A DNA stretch of 64,000 bases. It comes from Caulobacter segnis. Lineage in GTDB: Bacteria; Pseudomonadota; Alphaproteobacteria; Caulobacterales; Caulobacteraceae. Shown here piece by piece: positions 34,542 to 43,631 of the stretch. The notes beneath the pieces were generated by a model that had not been told where the DNA came from, ran no database searches, and saw only the letters and a list, made by a program, of their open reading frames with translations. The stretch lies in contig NZ_CP096040.1 in the NCBI RefSeq assembly GCF_023935105.1, forward strand, positions 3,658,001-3,722,000. The letters are read 5' to 3'. The position numbers were made by a program, and so were the translations under genes. Each line of letters opens with the position of its first letter. Positions within the stretch are counted from its first letter, which is position 1.

Positions 34542-37436
34542 ATGTCGTCGTCCAAGCACGGCTGGAATTCGGGTTGCTCGCTGCTGGCCCTGGCGTTTGT
34601 CGGGGCGATGGCCGCCACCGACGCACGGGCGCAAGCCCAGGCCGGGGCCGCGCCGGACAATACGGTCGAGGAAGTGGTCGTCACCGGCTTCCGCGAGAGC
34701 CTGAAGAGCGCCTTGAACATCAAGCGCCAGTCCTCGGGCGTGGTCGACGCCATCAAGGCCGAGGACATCGCCGACTTCCCGGACGCCAACCTGGCCGAGT
34801 CGATCCAGCGCGTGCCGGGCGTCTCGATCACCCGCGTCGCCGGCGAAGGCCGCACGATCACCGTGCGCGGCCTGCCGCCCGCCTTCACCCGCGTCCGCAT
34901 CAATGGCATGGAAGCCCAGTCGACCAGCGGCGCCACCACCAGCGACCGCGGCGCCAACCTGGGTCGGGGCTTCGACTTCAACACCTTCGCCTCCGAGCTG
35001 TTCAGCGGCATCACGGTGCGCAAGACCGCCCAGGCCGAGGTGATCGAGGGCTCGCTGGGCGCGACCGTCGACCTGGAGACCGCCCGCCCGCTGGACCAGA
35101 AGGGCCTGACCTTCGTGCTGGGCGCCTCGGCCGGCTACAACGACCTTTCCAAGCACTCGGACCCCAAGGCCACTGTGGTGCTGGGCAACCGCTGGGACAC
35201 GCCCTTTGGCGAGTTCGGAGCCCAGGCCTCGCTGGCCTGGAGCAAGCGCAAGTTCCTCGAGGACCAGTGGGGCTCGGGCGGCTGGAACCCGGCCACCGTC
35301 GATGGCGGCTTCTGTACGCCGGTCGGCCGTCCGGTGCAGAACCCCGTCGACAACGCCGCCAACGGCACCAACGCCCTGAACTGCGCCACGGGCGTGGCCC
35401 GGCCGGCCGCCAACGACACGGTCTTCGACCTGGCCAACCGCTCGACGGTGTTCTTCCCGCGCCTGCCGCGCTACGGCCGCTTCCATCATAATCAGGAGCG
35501 CACCGGCGCGACCCTGGCCCTGCAATGGAAGCCGACCTCGCGCACCTCGCTCAGCTTCGACGCCCTCTATTCGAACTACGACGTCAAGCGCGAGGAGAAC
35601 TGGCTGGAGGGCTTCTCGTTCGCCCGCGCCATCAGCCAGAACGGCAAGCCGCAGACCGCCGTGCGCGAGCTGATCCTGCGCAACGCCGGGACCAGCCATA
35701 CCGCCGGGACCAACTTCGGCCAGACCGTCTACGACGTCGACTTCGCCCGCTTCGACGGCGTCGACGTGCGCTCCGACACCCAGCACGACGAGTTCCAGAA
35801 CGTCTTCCAGCAATACACCCTGGCGGGCACGCACGAGCTGACCGACAGGATCACGGTCAAGGGCCTGATCGGCTACTCGAAGTCGGACTACGACCAGCCG
35901 ATGACGACGACGATCATGTTCCAGCGGCCCAACACCAGCATGACGATCGACTTCCGCAAGAACCGCGACCAGCCGACCATCACCCACGGCTTCGACGTCA
36001 CCGACGCCAGCCTCTACAGCTTCGCCGCCCCCAACGCCGAGGTGCGGCTGTCGCAGATCTTCACGACCAACATCTACAAGACCGTCGACCTGAACCTGGC
36101 CTGGGCCGTCGACGACGCCCTGACCATCAAGGTCGGCGGCCACTATGACGAGTTCTCGTTCGACACCTCGGCCTTCCAGCGGCCGAACAACTTCCTGGTG
36201 CCCAGCTTCACCTCGGCGGAGCTCAAGAACCTCACCAAGGTGGTCAGCGGCTTCGGCGGCCATGGCCTGGACGCGGGTGTGTTTCCGACCAGCTGGGCGA
36301 CGATCGACTACGACAAGTTCGTCGCCAACCAGAACCTGTACAGCCAGACCGGCCTCTACAACCTGGCCCCCAACTACGGCGGCATCCGGCGCGTGGACGA
36401 GAAGGTCAGCTCGGCCTACCTGCAGGCCGATCTGCGGACCGAGATCGCCGGCCTGCCCGTGCGCGGCGACGTCGGCTTCCGCTTCGCCAGGACCGAGCTG
36501 GAGTCGCGCGGCTATCAGATCGGCCTGACGCCCCAGCAGGTGACGGCCGATCACAGCTATCACGACGTTCTGCCGTCGCTGAACGTGTCGGTGGACGTCA
36601 TGCCCGACCTGGTTCTGCGCTTCTCGGGCGCCAAGACGGTGTCGCGGCCCGACCTGGGCTTCCTGACCCCCGGCGGCAGCCTGAATCTGACCGGCACCCC
36701 GTCTATCACCTCGGGCAACCCGACCCTGGACCCGATCCGGGCCTGGACCGCCGACCTGGGCGCGGAGTGGTACTTCGCCCCCGGCGCGATCCTGGGCGTC
36801 GGCCTCTTCTACAAGGACATCGAGACCTACGTTCAGAACCAGTCCCAGCAGCTGACCTTCCGCCAGACCGGCCTGCCGATGGCGCTGCTGGGCTCGTCCG
36901 GTGTCGATCCCGACAACACCCCGATCACCGTCACTCGGCCGCTGAACACCCCAGGCGGGCCCCTGAAGGGCTTCGAGATCAACTATCAGCAGAGCTTCAG
37001 CTTCCTGCCGGGCTTCCTGCGCCATACCGGCGCGCTGGTGAACTACACCTATGTCGACAGCCAGATCGACTACTTCCTGGCCGCCGGCGGCATGACCACC
37101 AACGACCTGATCGGCCTGTCGAAGAACGCCTACAACGCCACCCTCTACTACGAGGACAGCAAGTTCAGCGCCCGCGTATCGGCCTCGTACCGCGACAAGT
37201 CGATCGTCGCCCTGCCGGCCAACAACCCGCTGCAGGACCTGGAGGGCTACTCGCCCAACCTGACCTTCGACATGGCCGCCTCGTACCAGATCAACGACCA
37301 CTTCAAGCTGTCGCTGGAAGGCCTGAACATCTTCGACCGCTTCAACCGGCAGTACATCGACTCCGACCGGGACAGCACCTTCGTCTACACCCACACCGGG
37401 CGGCAGTTTAACCTAGGCCTGCAGTACAAGTTCTAG
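34542..37436 (+). CDS. TonB-dependent receptor, Xanthomonas-Caulobacter carbohydrate type
   Basis: 964 residues from the ATG at 34542 (RBS AGGAGGG). Signal peptide ends near ARAQAQ. TonB-box-like EEVVVTGFRESL, then the subfamily signature ALNIKRQSSGVVDAIKAEDI and FPDANLAESIQRVPGVSITR; plug core GRTITVRGLPP; barrel ending in LGLQYKF. Large extracellular loops and a length over 950 residues fit oligosaccharide import. The EF-hand and GH9 genes downstream suggest beta-glucan or cello-oligosaccharide uptake. A UUCG-loop terminator follows directly, so it is its own transcript. Confidence 0.9.
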   Translation: MSSSKHGWNSGCSLLALAFVGAMAATDARAQAQAGAAPDNTVEEVVVTGFRESLKSALNIKRQSSGVVDAIKAEDIADFPDANLAESIQRVPGVSITRVAGEGRTITVRGLPPAFTRVRINGMEAQSTSGATTSDRGANLGRGFDFNTFASELFSGITVRKTAQAEVIEGSLGATVDLETARPLDQKGLTFVLGASAGYNDLSKHSDPKATVVLGNRWDTPFGEFGAQASLAWSKRKFLEDQWGSGGWNPATVDGGFCTPVGRPVQNPVDNAANGTNALNCATGVARPAANDTVFDLANRSTVFFPRLPRYGRFHHNQERTGATLALQWKPTSRTSLSFDALYSNYDVKREENWLEGFSFARAISQNGKPQTAVRELILRNAGTSHTAGTNFGQTVYDVDFARFDGVDVRSDTQHDEFQNVFQQYTLAGTHELTDRITVKGLIGYSKSDYDQPMTTTIMFQRPNTSMTIDFRKNRDQPTITHGFDVTDASLYSFAAPNAEVRLSQIFTTNIYKTVDLNLAWAVDDALTIKVGGHYDEFSFDTSAFQRPNNFLVPSFTSAELKNLTKVVSGFGGHGLDAGVFPTSWATIDYDKFVANQNLYSQTGLYNLAPNYGGIRRVDEKVSSAYLQADLRTEIAGLPVRGDVGFRFARTELESRGYQIGLTPQQVTADHSYHDVLPSLNVSVDVMPDLVLRFSGAKTVSRPDLGFLTPGGSLNLTGTPSITSGNPTLDPIRAWTADLGAEWYFAPGAILGVGLFYKDIETYVQNQSQQLTFRQTGLPMALLGSSGVDPDNTPITVTRPLNTPGGPLKGFEINYQQSFSFLPGFLRHTGALVNYTYVDSQIDYFLAAGGMTTNDLIGLSKNAYNATLYYEDSKFSARVSASYRDKSIVALPANNPLQDLEGYSPNLTFDMAASYQINDHFKLSLEGLNIFDRFNRQYIDSDRDSTFVYTHTGRQFNLGLQYKF

Positions 37437-37448
37437 GCTGCACCTGGC

Positions 37449-37475
37449 GGGCGCGCTTCGGCGCGCCCGTCCTTT
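37449..37475 (+). terminator. Rho-independent terminator after TonB receptor
   Basis: GGGCGCGC (37449-37456), TTCG tetraloop, GCGCGCCC (37461-37468), then GTCCTTTC. A perfect 8 bp stem with a stable loop, 12 bp after the stop. Confidence 0.7.
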
Positions 37476-37560
37476 CCCGCCCTATTCGCGAAATAAGTCC
37501 GCAACATTCGAAGCTCATTCCAACGGCCCAGGGACATCACCCTGGAAGGAAACACCCTCT

Positions 37561-37905
37561 ATGCGCCGCACGCTCATCGTCGCGCTCGCTTCGCTCACCA
37601 CGGTCGCCGCCGGCGCGGCCTTCGCGCAGGAAGCCCCCCCTCCGGGTCCGCCGCGCCAGATGCCCAACCCGGAAGACATCTTCAAGCGCTGGGACACCAA
37701 CAGCGACGGCGCCGTCGACAAGGCCGAGTGGGACGCCACGGGCCGCCCGGCCGATCGCTTCGCGATGCTAGACGCCAACAAGGACGGCAAGGTCACCCTC
37801 GACGAGATGAAGGCCGCCTTCGAGAAGATGCGCCAGCGCCGCGCCCAGCAAGGCGATGGCCCGCCTCCCGGTCCGCCGCCGGAAGGCCCGCCGCCGCAGA
37901 ACTGA
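37561..37905 (+). CDS. Small exported EF-hand protein
   Basis: 114 residues. Signal peptide to about residue 22 (AAFAQE), a Pro-rich linker, then one EF pair: DTNSDGAVDKAEW (about 44-56) and DANKDGKVTLDEM (about 72-84). Pro/Gly-rich C-terminal tail (PPPGPPPEG). Similar in plan to the EF-hand protein at 4.6 kb but shorter. It sits between a carbohydrate receptor and a cellulase, and calcium-dependent interaction with either is speculative. Confidence 0.83.
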   Translation: MRRTLIVALASLTTVAAGAAFAQEAPPPGPPRQMPNPEDIFKRWDTNSDGAVDKAEWDATGRPADRFAMLDANKDGKVTLDEMKAAFEKMRQRRAQQGDGPPPGPPPEGPPPQN

Positions 37906-37927
37906 GCCGCTTCCGCGCGCTTTTTCG

Positions 37928-37965
37928 AACGCCGCCCGATCGTCTCGGGCGGCGTTTTCGTTTGC
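37928..37965 (+). terminator. Rho-independent terminator after EF-hand gene
   Basis: Perfect 12 bp stem AACGCCGCCCGA (37928-37939) with TCGGGCGGCGTT (37945-37956), 5-base loop, tail TTCGTTT. Strong terminator, 23 bp after the stop codon. Confidence 0.8.
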
Positions 37966-38063
37966 CCGAGGAGGGTGGCGACAAAGGCCGTGACAACGCT
38001 GTCGGCCGTCCGCTAGCTTCGGCCCGCGAGGCGCGCGTCGATGCCTTCACGGAGGAAACGTAG

Positions 38064-39925
38064 ATGACCCGCCTGGCCGCCCTGTCGTTCATCGCGCTGC
38101 TGGCCGTCACCGGCGGCGCGCGCGCCGATGAAGCTCCTAGTCTCATCCGCCTGAACCAGACGGGCCTCGAAGCCGGCGGCCCCAAGCGCGCCATCCTGGC
38201 CGATCCCTCCAGGACGCCGCTGGACTGGACCCTGCTGGACGCCTCGGGCGCCCTGGCCGTCCAGGGCAAGACAAAGGTGTTCGGCGACGACTCCGCCTCG
38301 GGCGAGCACGTCCACCAGATCGACTTCTCGACCTTCCACAAGGCCGGTGACGGCTATCGCCTGAAGGTCGGCGCGGTCGAGAGCCGCCCGTTCGCCTTGC
38401 GCGCCAAGCCGGACGGCAGGCTGACCCGCGCGGCCCTGTCGTTCTTCTACCAGCAGCGCGCCAGCGTCCCGATCCTGGCCCGCTACGTCGAGCGCCCGGA
38501 CCTGGCCCGCCGCGCCGGCCACGCGCCGGACAAGGCGACCTGCTTCGACCTCGCCGACGAGCGCGGCCAGGTATGGCCGGGCTGCGACTACACTCTGGAC
38601 GCCAGCGGCGGCTGGTACGACGCCGGCGACCAGGGCAAGTACGTGGTCAACGGCGGCATCTCGGTCTGGACCCTGATCAACGCCTGGGAGCGGGCGGCCG
38701 TGCTCAAGCGCCCCCGCGCGCTGAAAGCCCTGGGCGACGGCGGGCTGGCCATTCCCGAAAACGCCAACCGCGTCCCCGACATCCTCGACGAGGCTCGCTT
38801 CGAGCTGACCTTCCTGCTGGCCATGCAGGTCCCCGACGGCAAGACCCTGCAGGTCCCGGTCGGCAGGCAGGCGCCGGTCGACGGCCGGTTGGCGCTGACC
38901 GCCATCGACGCCTCGGGCATGGCGCACCAGAAGATCGCCGACCGCTACTGGACCGCCGTGCCGACCGCGCCGGCCGACGACAAGCAGACGCGCTATCTCT
39001 ACTACCCGACCACGGCCGCGACCCTGAACCTGGCCGCCGTGGCCGCCCAGGCGGCGCGGATCTGGAAAAGATCGATCCGGCCTTCTCGGCCCGGTGCCTG
39101 GACGCCGCCCGCCGCGCCTTCGCGGCCGCCCAGCGCAATCCCGAGATCTACCAGCTGGGCGCGTTCACCGGCAGCGGCGGCTATGGCGACGGCGACCTGA
39201 CGGACGAGGCCTACTGGGCCGCGGCCGAGCTCTACGCCACGACCGGCGAGGCCGAGTACGAGAAGGCCCTGCGCGCCTCGCCGCTGTTCCTGGCCGCGCC
39301 TTCGGCGGGCCAGCGCCCGACCGGCGACCTCAGCTGGGGCTCGGTCGGCGCCCTGGGCACGATCACCCTGGCCCTCGCGCCCAATGGCCTGAAGTCCGCC
39401 GAGATCGCCCAGGCCCGCGCCAACCTGGTCGCCAGCGCCGGCGGCTATCTCTCCGAGGACCTCGGCCAGGGCTACGCCCTGCCCTACGCCACGCCGGGCT
39501 ATCCCTGGGGTTCGAACAGCGCGGTGCTGAACCGCGCCGTGGTGTTGGGTCTGGCCTATGACTTCACGGGCGAGGTCGCCTATCGCTACGGCGCGGTCGA
39601 CGCCATGGACTACGTGCTGGGCCGCAACCCGATGGACCGCTCGTACGTTAGCGGCTTCGGTTCGCGGCCGATGCACAATCCGCACCACCGCTTCTGGGCC
39701 CATCAGGCCGATCCGGCCTATCCCGCCCCGCCGGCGGGCGTGGTGTCGGGCGGCCCCAACTCGACCAGCATGGGCGATCCGGTCGCCGAGACCATGAAGG
39801 GCCAGTGCAAGCCGCAGACCTGCTGGACCGACGACTACCGCGCCTTCACCCAGAACGAGGTGGCGATCAACTGGAACGCCCCGCTGGCCTGGGCCTCGGC
39901 GTTCCTGGACGACACGGCGCGCTAG
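38064..39925 (+). pseudogene. Frameshifted GH9 endoglucanase with CelD_N domain
   Basis: ATG at 38064 with RBS GGAGGAAACG. Signal peptide (to about residue 22), an Ig-like cellulase N-terminal domain (about 25-115), then the GH9 barrel. The catalytic Asp pair is in WYDAGDQGKY (186-189), with NPHHRFWAH and NEVAINWNAP (general acid Glu) near the end. The frame shifts at the A-run 39066-39069: TGGAAAAGATC should be one A longer to give WKKIDPAFSARCLDAARR. Both halves are otherwise complete (total about 620 residues), so an assembly indel is likely. It would cleave cellulose or mixed beta-glucan in the periplasm or outside the cell. Confidence 0.8.
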
Positions 39926-39948
39926 AGCCCGTTGACGCGCTCTAGAGC
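39922..39948. terminator. Palindrome between convergent GH9 and CadC-like genes
   Basis: CTAGAGC (overlapping the GH9 stop) and GCTCTAG form a 7 bp inverted repeat with a 10-base loop. It lies exactly between the two stop codons and may act in both directions; there is no T-run, so this is tentative. Confidence 0.35.
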
Positions 39949-40601
39949 TGGACGAACGCCCGCGCGACGGTCGCCTGCGCGCAGCCCGGCGACGAGGGCG
40001 TGGGCGGCGCGTGCTGCTTGGTCGAGGGAAAGCCGCGTCCGCGAATGATCTGGACCTGGGGCCGGCAGTGTCCGTCGGCCATACGCTGCATGCGCGTCTT
40101 GCGGATCTCGAAGCCGTTCGGCTCGGCGCCTCGCACCCAGGCATAGGCGCCGACACCCCCGACCCCGCCGACCGCGATCGCCAGCACCGCGCCGGCCGCC
40201 ACCCAGGCGGGGCCTTGCAGCCAGCGCAGGGTCGGCGGCAAGCGGCCCGGCGGCTCCTCGAAGATCCAGCGATAGCCCAGCTCCGGCACCGTCTCGATGA
40301 AGCGCGGCGCCCGCGCATCGTCACCCAGCGCGCGCCGCAGGTCGGCAACGGCCTGGCTCAGCGTCTCGTCCGCCCCGCGCACACCGGTCCACAACGTCTC
40401 GATCAGATAGTCGCGCGAGGCGGTCAGGCCGGGCCGCTCCGTCAAGGTCAGCAGCAGGTCGAAGGTGCGCGGCTCCAGGTGGCTGGCGCCGATCGGGGCC
40501 CGCACGCGGCGGCTCTCGACATCGATCGAGACATCGCCGAACGCCAAACGCGACGGGCTAGAGGGTTCCGTCCTAACTTCCACGCGACGATCGACTCCCA
40601 T
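39942..40601 (-). CDS. CadC/ToxR-like membrane-anchored winged-helix regulator
   Basis: 219 residues from the ATG at 40601. N-terminal OmpR-type DNA-binding domain (DVSIDVESRRVRAP, LEPRTFDLLLTLTERPGLTASRDYLIETLW, LSQAVADLRRALGDD, FIETVPELGYRWI), one membrane helix (AWVAAGAVLAIAVGGVGGVGAYAWV, about 130-155) and a short periplasmic tail with two cysteines (GHCRPQ and PGCAQA). This is the CadC/ToxR layout, sensing at the membrane and binding DNA directly. The neighbouring GH9/TonB genes are candidate targets. Confidence 0.85.
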   Translation of the reverse strand: MGVDRRVEVRTEPSSPSRLAFGDVSIDVESRRVRAPIGASHLEPRTFDLLLTLTERPGLTASRDYLIETLWTGVRGADETLSQAVADLRRALGDDARAPRFIETVPELGYRWIFEEPPGRLPPTLRWLQGPAWVAAGAVLAIAVGGVGGVGAYAWVRGAEPNGFEIRKTRMQRMADGHCRPQVQIIRGRGFPSTKQHAPPTPSSPGCAQATVARAFVQL

Positions 40602-40738
40602 CCGTCTCGGCGCGCATGGAGCGGTTATTGTGCGGCGCAATTAGGTCCGAACGTCGCCGTGGGGACCGGTGACCTCACGCGGCCATGAACAGCCGCTTGA
40701 GTACGCGCGCGAGGCGGGCTAAACGGGGCGTCCCTTTG

Positions 40739-40813
40739 GCGGGCGTAGTTCAGAGGTAGAACGCAAGCTTCCCAAGCTTGATGTCGGGGGTTCGATTCCC
40801 CCCGCCCGCTCCA
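40739..40813 (+). tRNA. tRNA-Gly (anticodon CCC)
   Basis: Acceptor GCGGGCG (40739-40745) with CGCCCGC (40803-40809), discriminator T, encoded CCA (40811-40813). Anticodon stem-loop CAAGC-TTCCCAA-GCTTG gives CCC, reading GGG. T-loop GTTCGATTC is present. Confidence 0.97.
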
Positions 40814-40903
40814 AGGTCTTTCCCTTCCATCGACGCCGCTTGATTGACGCTTGTCGCCTTCGAGCGCACGATCGCCTCAAACAGACGTTTGGGGAGAAGC
40901 GCC

Positions 40904-41497
40904 ATGGCCGACGGCGAGGATCATCCGCGCGCCAAATTTCATGCGATGACCGACGGCACGCCCGAGGACTGGGGGATCATCGCCGGGGCGTCGGTCGAGT
41001 TCGGGCGCGAGCTACCCACCCGCCTGATCGCCCACCTGAACCTCTTGAAAGGCGACTGCGGCGGCTTCGCCATCGATCGGCTAGAGCACAGCCTGCAGAC
41101 CGCCACCCGCGCCCACCAGGCCGGCGAGGACGAGGAATATGTCGTCTGCGCCCTGCTGCACGACATCGGCGACATCCTGGGGCCGCGCAATCACGCCGAC
41201 ATCGCCGCGGCGATCCTGCAGCCCTTCGTGTCCGAGCGGAACCACTGGATGGTGGCTCACCACGCGATCTTCCAGGGCTATTACTTCTTCCACCACCTGG
41301 GCCTGGACCGCGACATGCGCGACCAGTTCCGGGGCCATCCGGACTTCGAACACACGGCCAAGTTCTGCCACGTGTACGACCAGGAGGCCTTCGACCCGAA
41401 CTTCAAGTCGATGCCCCTGGAGGCGTTCGAACCGATGCTGCAGCGGGTGATGAGCGTTCCCAAGCGCTCTATCTATCTTCGGGCGGCGGCGGAGTAG
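40904..41497 (+). CDS. HD-domain protein, PhnZ/TmpB-like
   Basis: 197 residues from the ATG at 40904 (RBS GGGGAG). The metal site follows the HD order HSLQTATRAHQAGEDEEYVVCALLHDIGD, with additional His in RNHWMVAHHAIFQGYYFFHH and the later EHTAKFCHVYDQEAFDP segment. This pattern is typical of the mixed-valent diiron HD oxygenases (PhnZ, TmpB, MIOX-like) that cleave C-P or C-C bonds. No phosphonate genes are nearby, so the substrate is open. Confidence 0.8.
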   Translation: MADGEDHPRAKFHAMTDGTPEDWGIIAGASVEFGRELPTRLIAHLNLLKGDCGGFAIDRLEHSLQTATRAHQAGEDEEYVVCALLHDIGDILGPRNHADIAAAILQPFVSERNHWMVAHHAIFQGYYFFHHLGLDRDMRDQFRGHPDFEHTAKFCHVYDQEAFDPNFKSMPLEAFEPMLQRVMSVPKRSIYLRAAAE

Positions 41498-41505
41498 GCT
41501 TACGC

Positions 41506-42384
41506 CTACTCCACCCGTTCGGCCTTGATCCCCAGCTTGGCCAGCTGGGCCTGGACGCTGTCGGGGCCGACCAGGTGGCCCGAGCCGACGGCGACGAAGC
41601 TGACGCCCGAACCGGCCAGCTTGGTCTTCAACTGGCGCGCCCAGTCCTCGTTGCGCTTGACGATCAGGAGGTCGTAGAGCTCGGGATAGTCGCCCTTCAT
41701 CTCCGAGATAAACTCGGCCTCAAGCTCCCGCACGTCGCCGGCGGCCCAGGCGGCGACCATCTTGTCGATCTTGCCCACGCCCTCGTCGACATCGTCCAGC
41801 GTCGCGCGCAGGAAGTCGGCCTCGGTCTTGACCGGCAGGTCGGCGAAGAAGCGGATCTGCTGCTCGGGCGTCTCGAAGGCGTTCTCGGGCTTGCCGGCGG
41901 CCTTGACCTCCTTGGCCAGCACCTGCTCGACGCCGCTCTTGGGGTCGTAGCCGGCCTTGATCACCGGCAGCATCGACAGCGACACGGCGGCCAGCCACGG
42001 GCGCATCATGTTCAAGGCCTGGGGCGGCACCCCGCCGGCCTGGGCCAGTTCGCTGGCGTGCTTGAACGTCTCGGCCGGGATCTTGCCCGACAGCGGATTG
42101 GAGGGATCCAGGCCATACTTCAGCACCAGGGGCTGCATCACCGCCGGATCGTCGGCGCCGACGATCTCCAGGGTCAGGTCGCCGCTGGTGGTCAGCGCCT
42201 TGTCGATCTTGGCCGAGCGCCATTGGGTGTCGGGCTTGAGGACGTGGATCGTACCGAACAGATAGATCGTCGAGTCGTGGTCCTTGATGGCCCACAGCGC
42301 GGGTTCGGCCAGGGCGGAGCCGGCGAAACCCAGGGCCAGGACCGAAGCCAGACCAGCCGCCGCGCGGCGCAATTGACGAAGCAT
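41506..42384 (-). CDS. TraB/GumN family protein (copy 1)
   Basis: 292 residues. Signal peptide to about residue 26 (GSALAE). Family motifs LFGTIHVLKPD near the N-terminus and FVAVGSGHLVGPDSV near the C-terminus (the two GxxH motifs that define TraB/GumN), plus LTLEIVGADDP. The fold resembles erythromycin-esterase/TIKI-type metalloproteases, and an exported hydrolase is inferred. It is about 3.3 kb from a clear paralogue at 44.8 kb. Confidence 0.87.
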   Translation of the reverse strand: MLRQLRRAAAGLASVLALGFAGSALAEPALWAIKDHDSTIYLFGTIHVLKPDTQWRSAKIDKALTTSGDLTLEIVGADDPAVMQPLVLKYGLDPSNPLSGKIPAETFKHASELAQAGGVPPQALNMMRPWLAAVSLSMLPVIKAGYDPKSGVEQVLAKEVKAAGKPENAFETPEQQIRFFADLPVKTEADFLRATLDDVDEGVGKIDKMVAAWAAGDVRELEAEFISEMKGDYPELYDLLIVKRNEDWARQLKTKLAGSGVSFVAVGSGHLVGPDSVQAQLAKLGIKAERVE

Positions 42385-42447
42385 GTAACCCCCGAAGGAC
42401 TGTGGATCGAGACTTGGAACGGCCGGCGCGTGGGCGCAAGGCCGGCG

Positions 42448-43344
42448 TCAGTTCAGGAAGGCGGCGACCGCCTCGGCGAAGGCCTGGGGCTGGTCCAGCA
42501 TGATGAAGTGGCGCGCGTCGTCGATCCGCTTCAGGGTCACGCCCGGCAGGGCCGCGTAGGCGTCGGCATAGGTCTTGTCGATCGCCGCGACCGGCGCGCC
42601 CATGGCCGGATCATAGGGATAGAGAAGCGTCACCGGCGTCTTGATCGCCGCCAGTTCGCCCCGCGCGTCGGTGGTCAGGAGGTCGTACATCGCGCGGCCG
42701 ACCACCGACTGCGACGAGGCCTTCGACCAGTCGAGGACCCCCTTCTGGCCCTCGGGCGACTTGGAAAAGCGCGGCGCTGTCATGGCCTGCTGGCCGGCGA
42801 AGGCCTCGGGGCTCATGGCGATGACGCCGTCGCGCATGGCTGCGGCCTGCGGCTTGACGGTCTCGACCGTGGCGGCCGGCGAGAACATCACCGCGAAGAA
42901 CGGCAGGCTGTCGACGATCATCAGCCGGCCGACATCCTCGGGATGACGCCGGGCCAGCAGCAGGCCGGTGAACCCGCCCATCGAGTGGCCGATCACGGCC
43001 GGCGACTTCAGGTGGTTGGCCTTGATGTAGTCGTCGACCGCCTCGACCAGCGGCTCGACCACCGGTCCCTCGGCATTGCCGGCCACCGGCGCGCCGGCGA
43101 AGCCCGCCACCTGGACCACGTGGACGCGGTGGGTGGCCGACAGCTGCTGGACGGTGGCGTCCCAGACCGCGCCGGACGAAGCCAGGCCCGGGATCAGCAC
43201 CACGTCGGGGCCCTTGCCCGAGACGGTGACGGAGATCCGGTCGTCAGGCCCCATGGGCGCTGCATGGGCGTGATGCCCCCCGAACACGCCGGTCGCGGCC
43301 AGGATGGCCATGGCGATGACGAACAGGTGGAAGCGTTTGCGCAT
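42448..43344 (-). CDS. Exported alpha/beta hydrolase
   Basis: 298 residues from the ATG at 43344 (RBS GAGGGGA). Signal peptide to about residue 28 (HAHAAP). Oxyanion region VVLIPGLASSGAVWD, nucleophile Ser in VIGHSMGGFTG, acid Asp near VTLLYPYDPAMG and the final His in DARHFIMLDQP. A general alpha/beta hydrolase; no substrate can be named. Just upstream (higher coordinates) of the TraB/GumN copy 1 gene on the same strand, with a 64 bp gap. Confidence 0.87.
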   Translation of the reverse strand: MRKRFHLFVIAMAILAATGVFGGHHAHAAPMGPDDRISVTVSGKGPDVVLIPGLASSGAVWDATVQQLSATHRVHVVQVAGFAGAPVAGNAEGPVVEPLVEAVDDYIKANHLKSPAVIGHSMGGFTGLLLARRHPEDVGRLMIVDSLPFFAVMFSPAATVETVKPQAAAMRDGVIAMSPEAFAGQQAMTAPRFSKSPEGQKGVLDWSKASSQSVVGRAMYDLLTTDARGELAAIKTPVTLLYPYDPAMGAPVAAIDKTYADAYAALPGVTLKRIDDARHFIMLDQPQAFAEAVAAFLN

Positions 43345-43436
43345 GAGATGTCCCCTCGGACGAAGGCGTGCTGAAGGCTTCGACACCGGCGGGCGTCGAG
43401 CGACGGATGGTCGGTCGGTGGAAGGCGAGGCTCTAC

Positions 43437-43631
43437 CTACGCCTCGTCCTGGAAGATCGCTTCGATCGGCTGCTCGAACAGCCGGGCGATCTTGAAGGCC
43501 AGCGGCAGGCTAGGATCGTACTTGCCCGTCTCCAGAGCGTTGATGGTCTGGCGGGAAACCTGCAGCGCCTCGGCCAGGTCCGCCTGGCTCCAGTCGCGCT
43601 CGGCGCGCAGGACCTTGAGGCGGTTCTTCAT
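43437..43631 (-). CDS. Small XRE-family HTH repressor
   Basis: 64 residues, a single Cro/CI HTH domain: RLKVLRAERDWSQADLAEAL, then VSRQTINALETGKYDPSLPLAFKIARLF. The start overlaps the stop of the membrane protein gene (ATGA). Such XRE-membrane pairs are common mobile or niche regulatory modules; the repressor probably binds the TGACAAG/CTTGTCA sites in front of the operon. Confidence 0.88.
   Translation of the reverse strand: MKNRLKVLRAERDWSQADLAEALQVSRQTINALETGKYDPSLPLAFKIARLFEQPIEAIFQDEA

Noticed and set aside
34281..37394. 1037-codon frame antisense to the large TonB receptor
   Set aside because: Same reasoning: the sense frame is a complete, motif-rich receptor; the antisense frame has no RBS or domain.
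19838..39069. Phase variation by slippage in homopolymers of three genes
   Set aside because: The runs are only 4-5 bases, too short for efficient slipped-strand switching, and the genes have no link to surface variation; assembly error is simpler.
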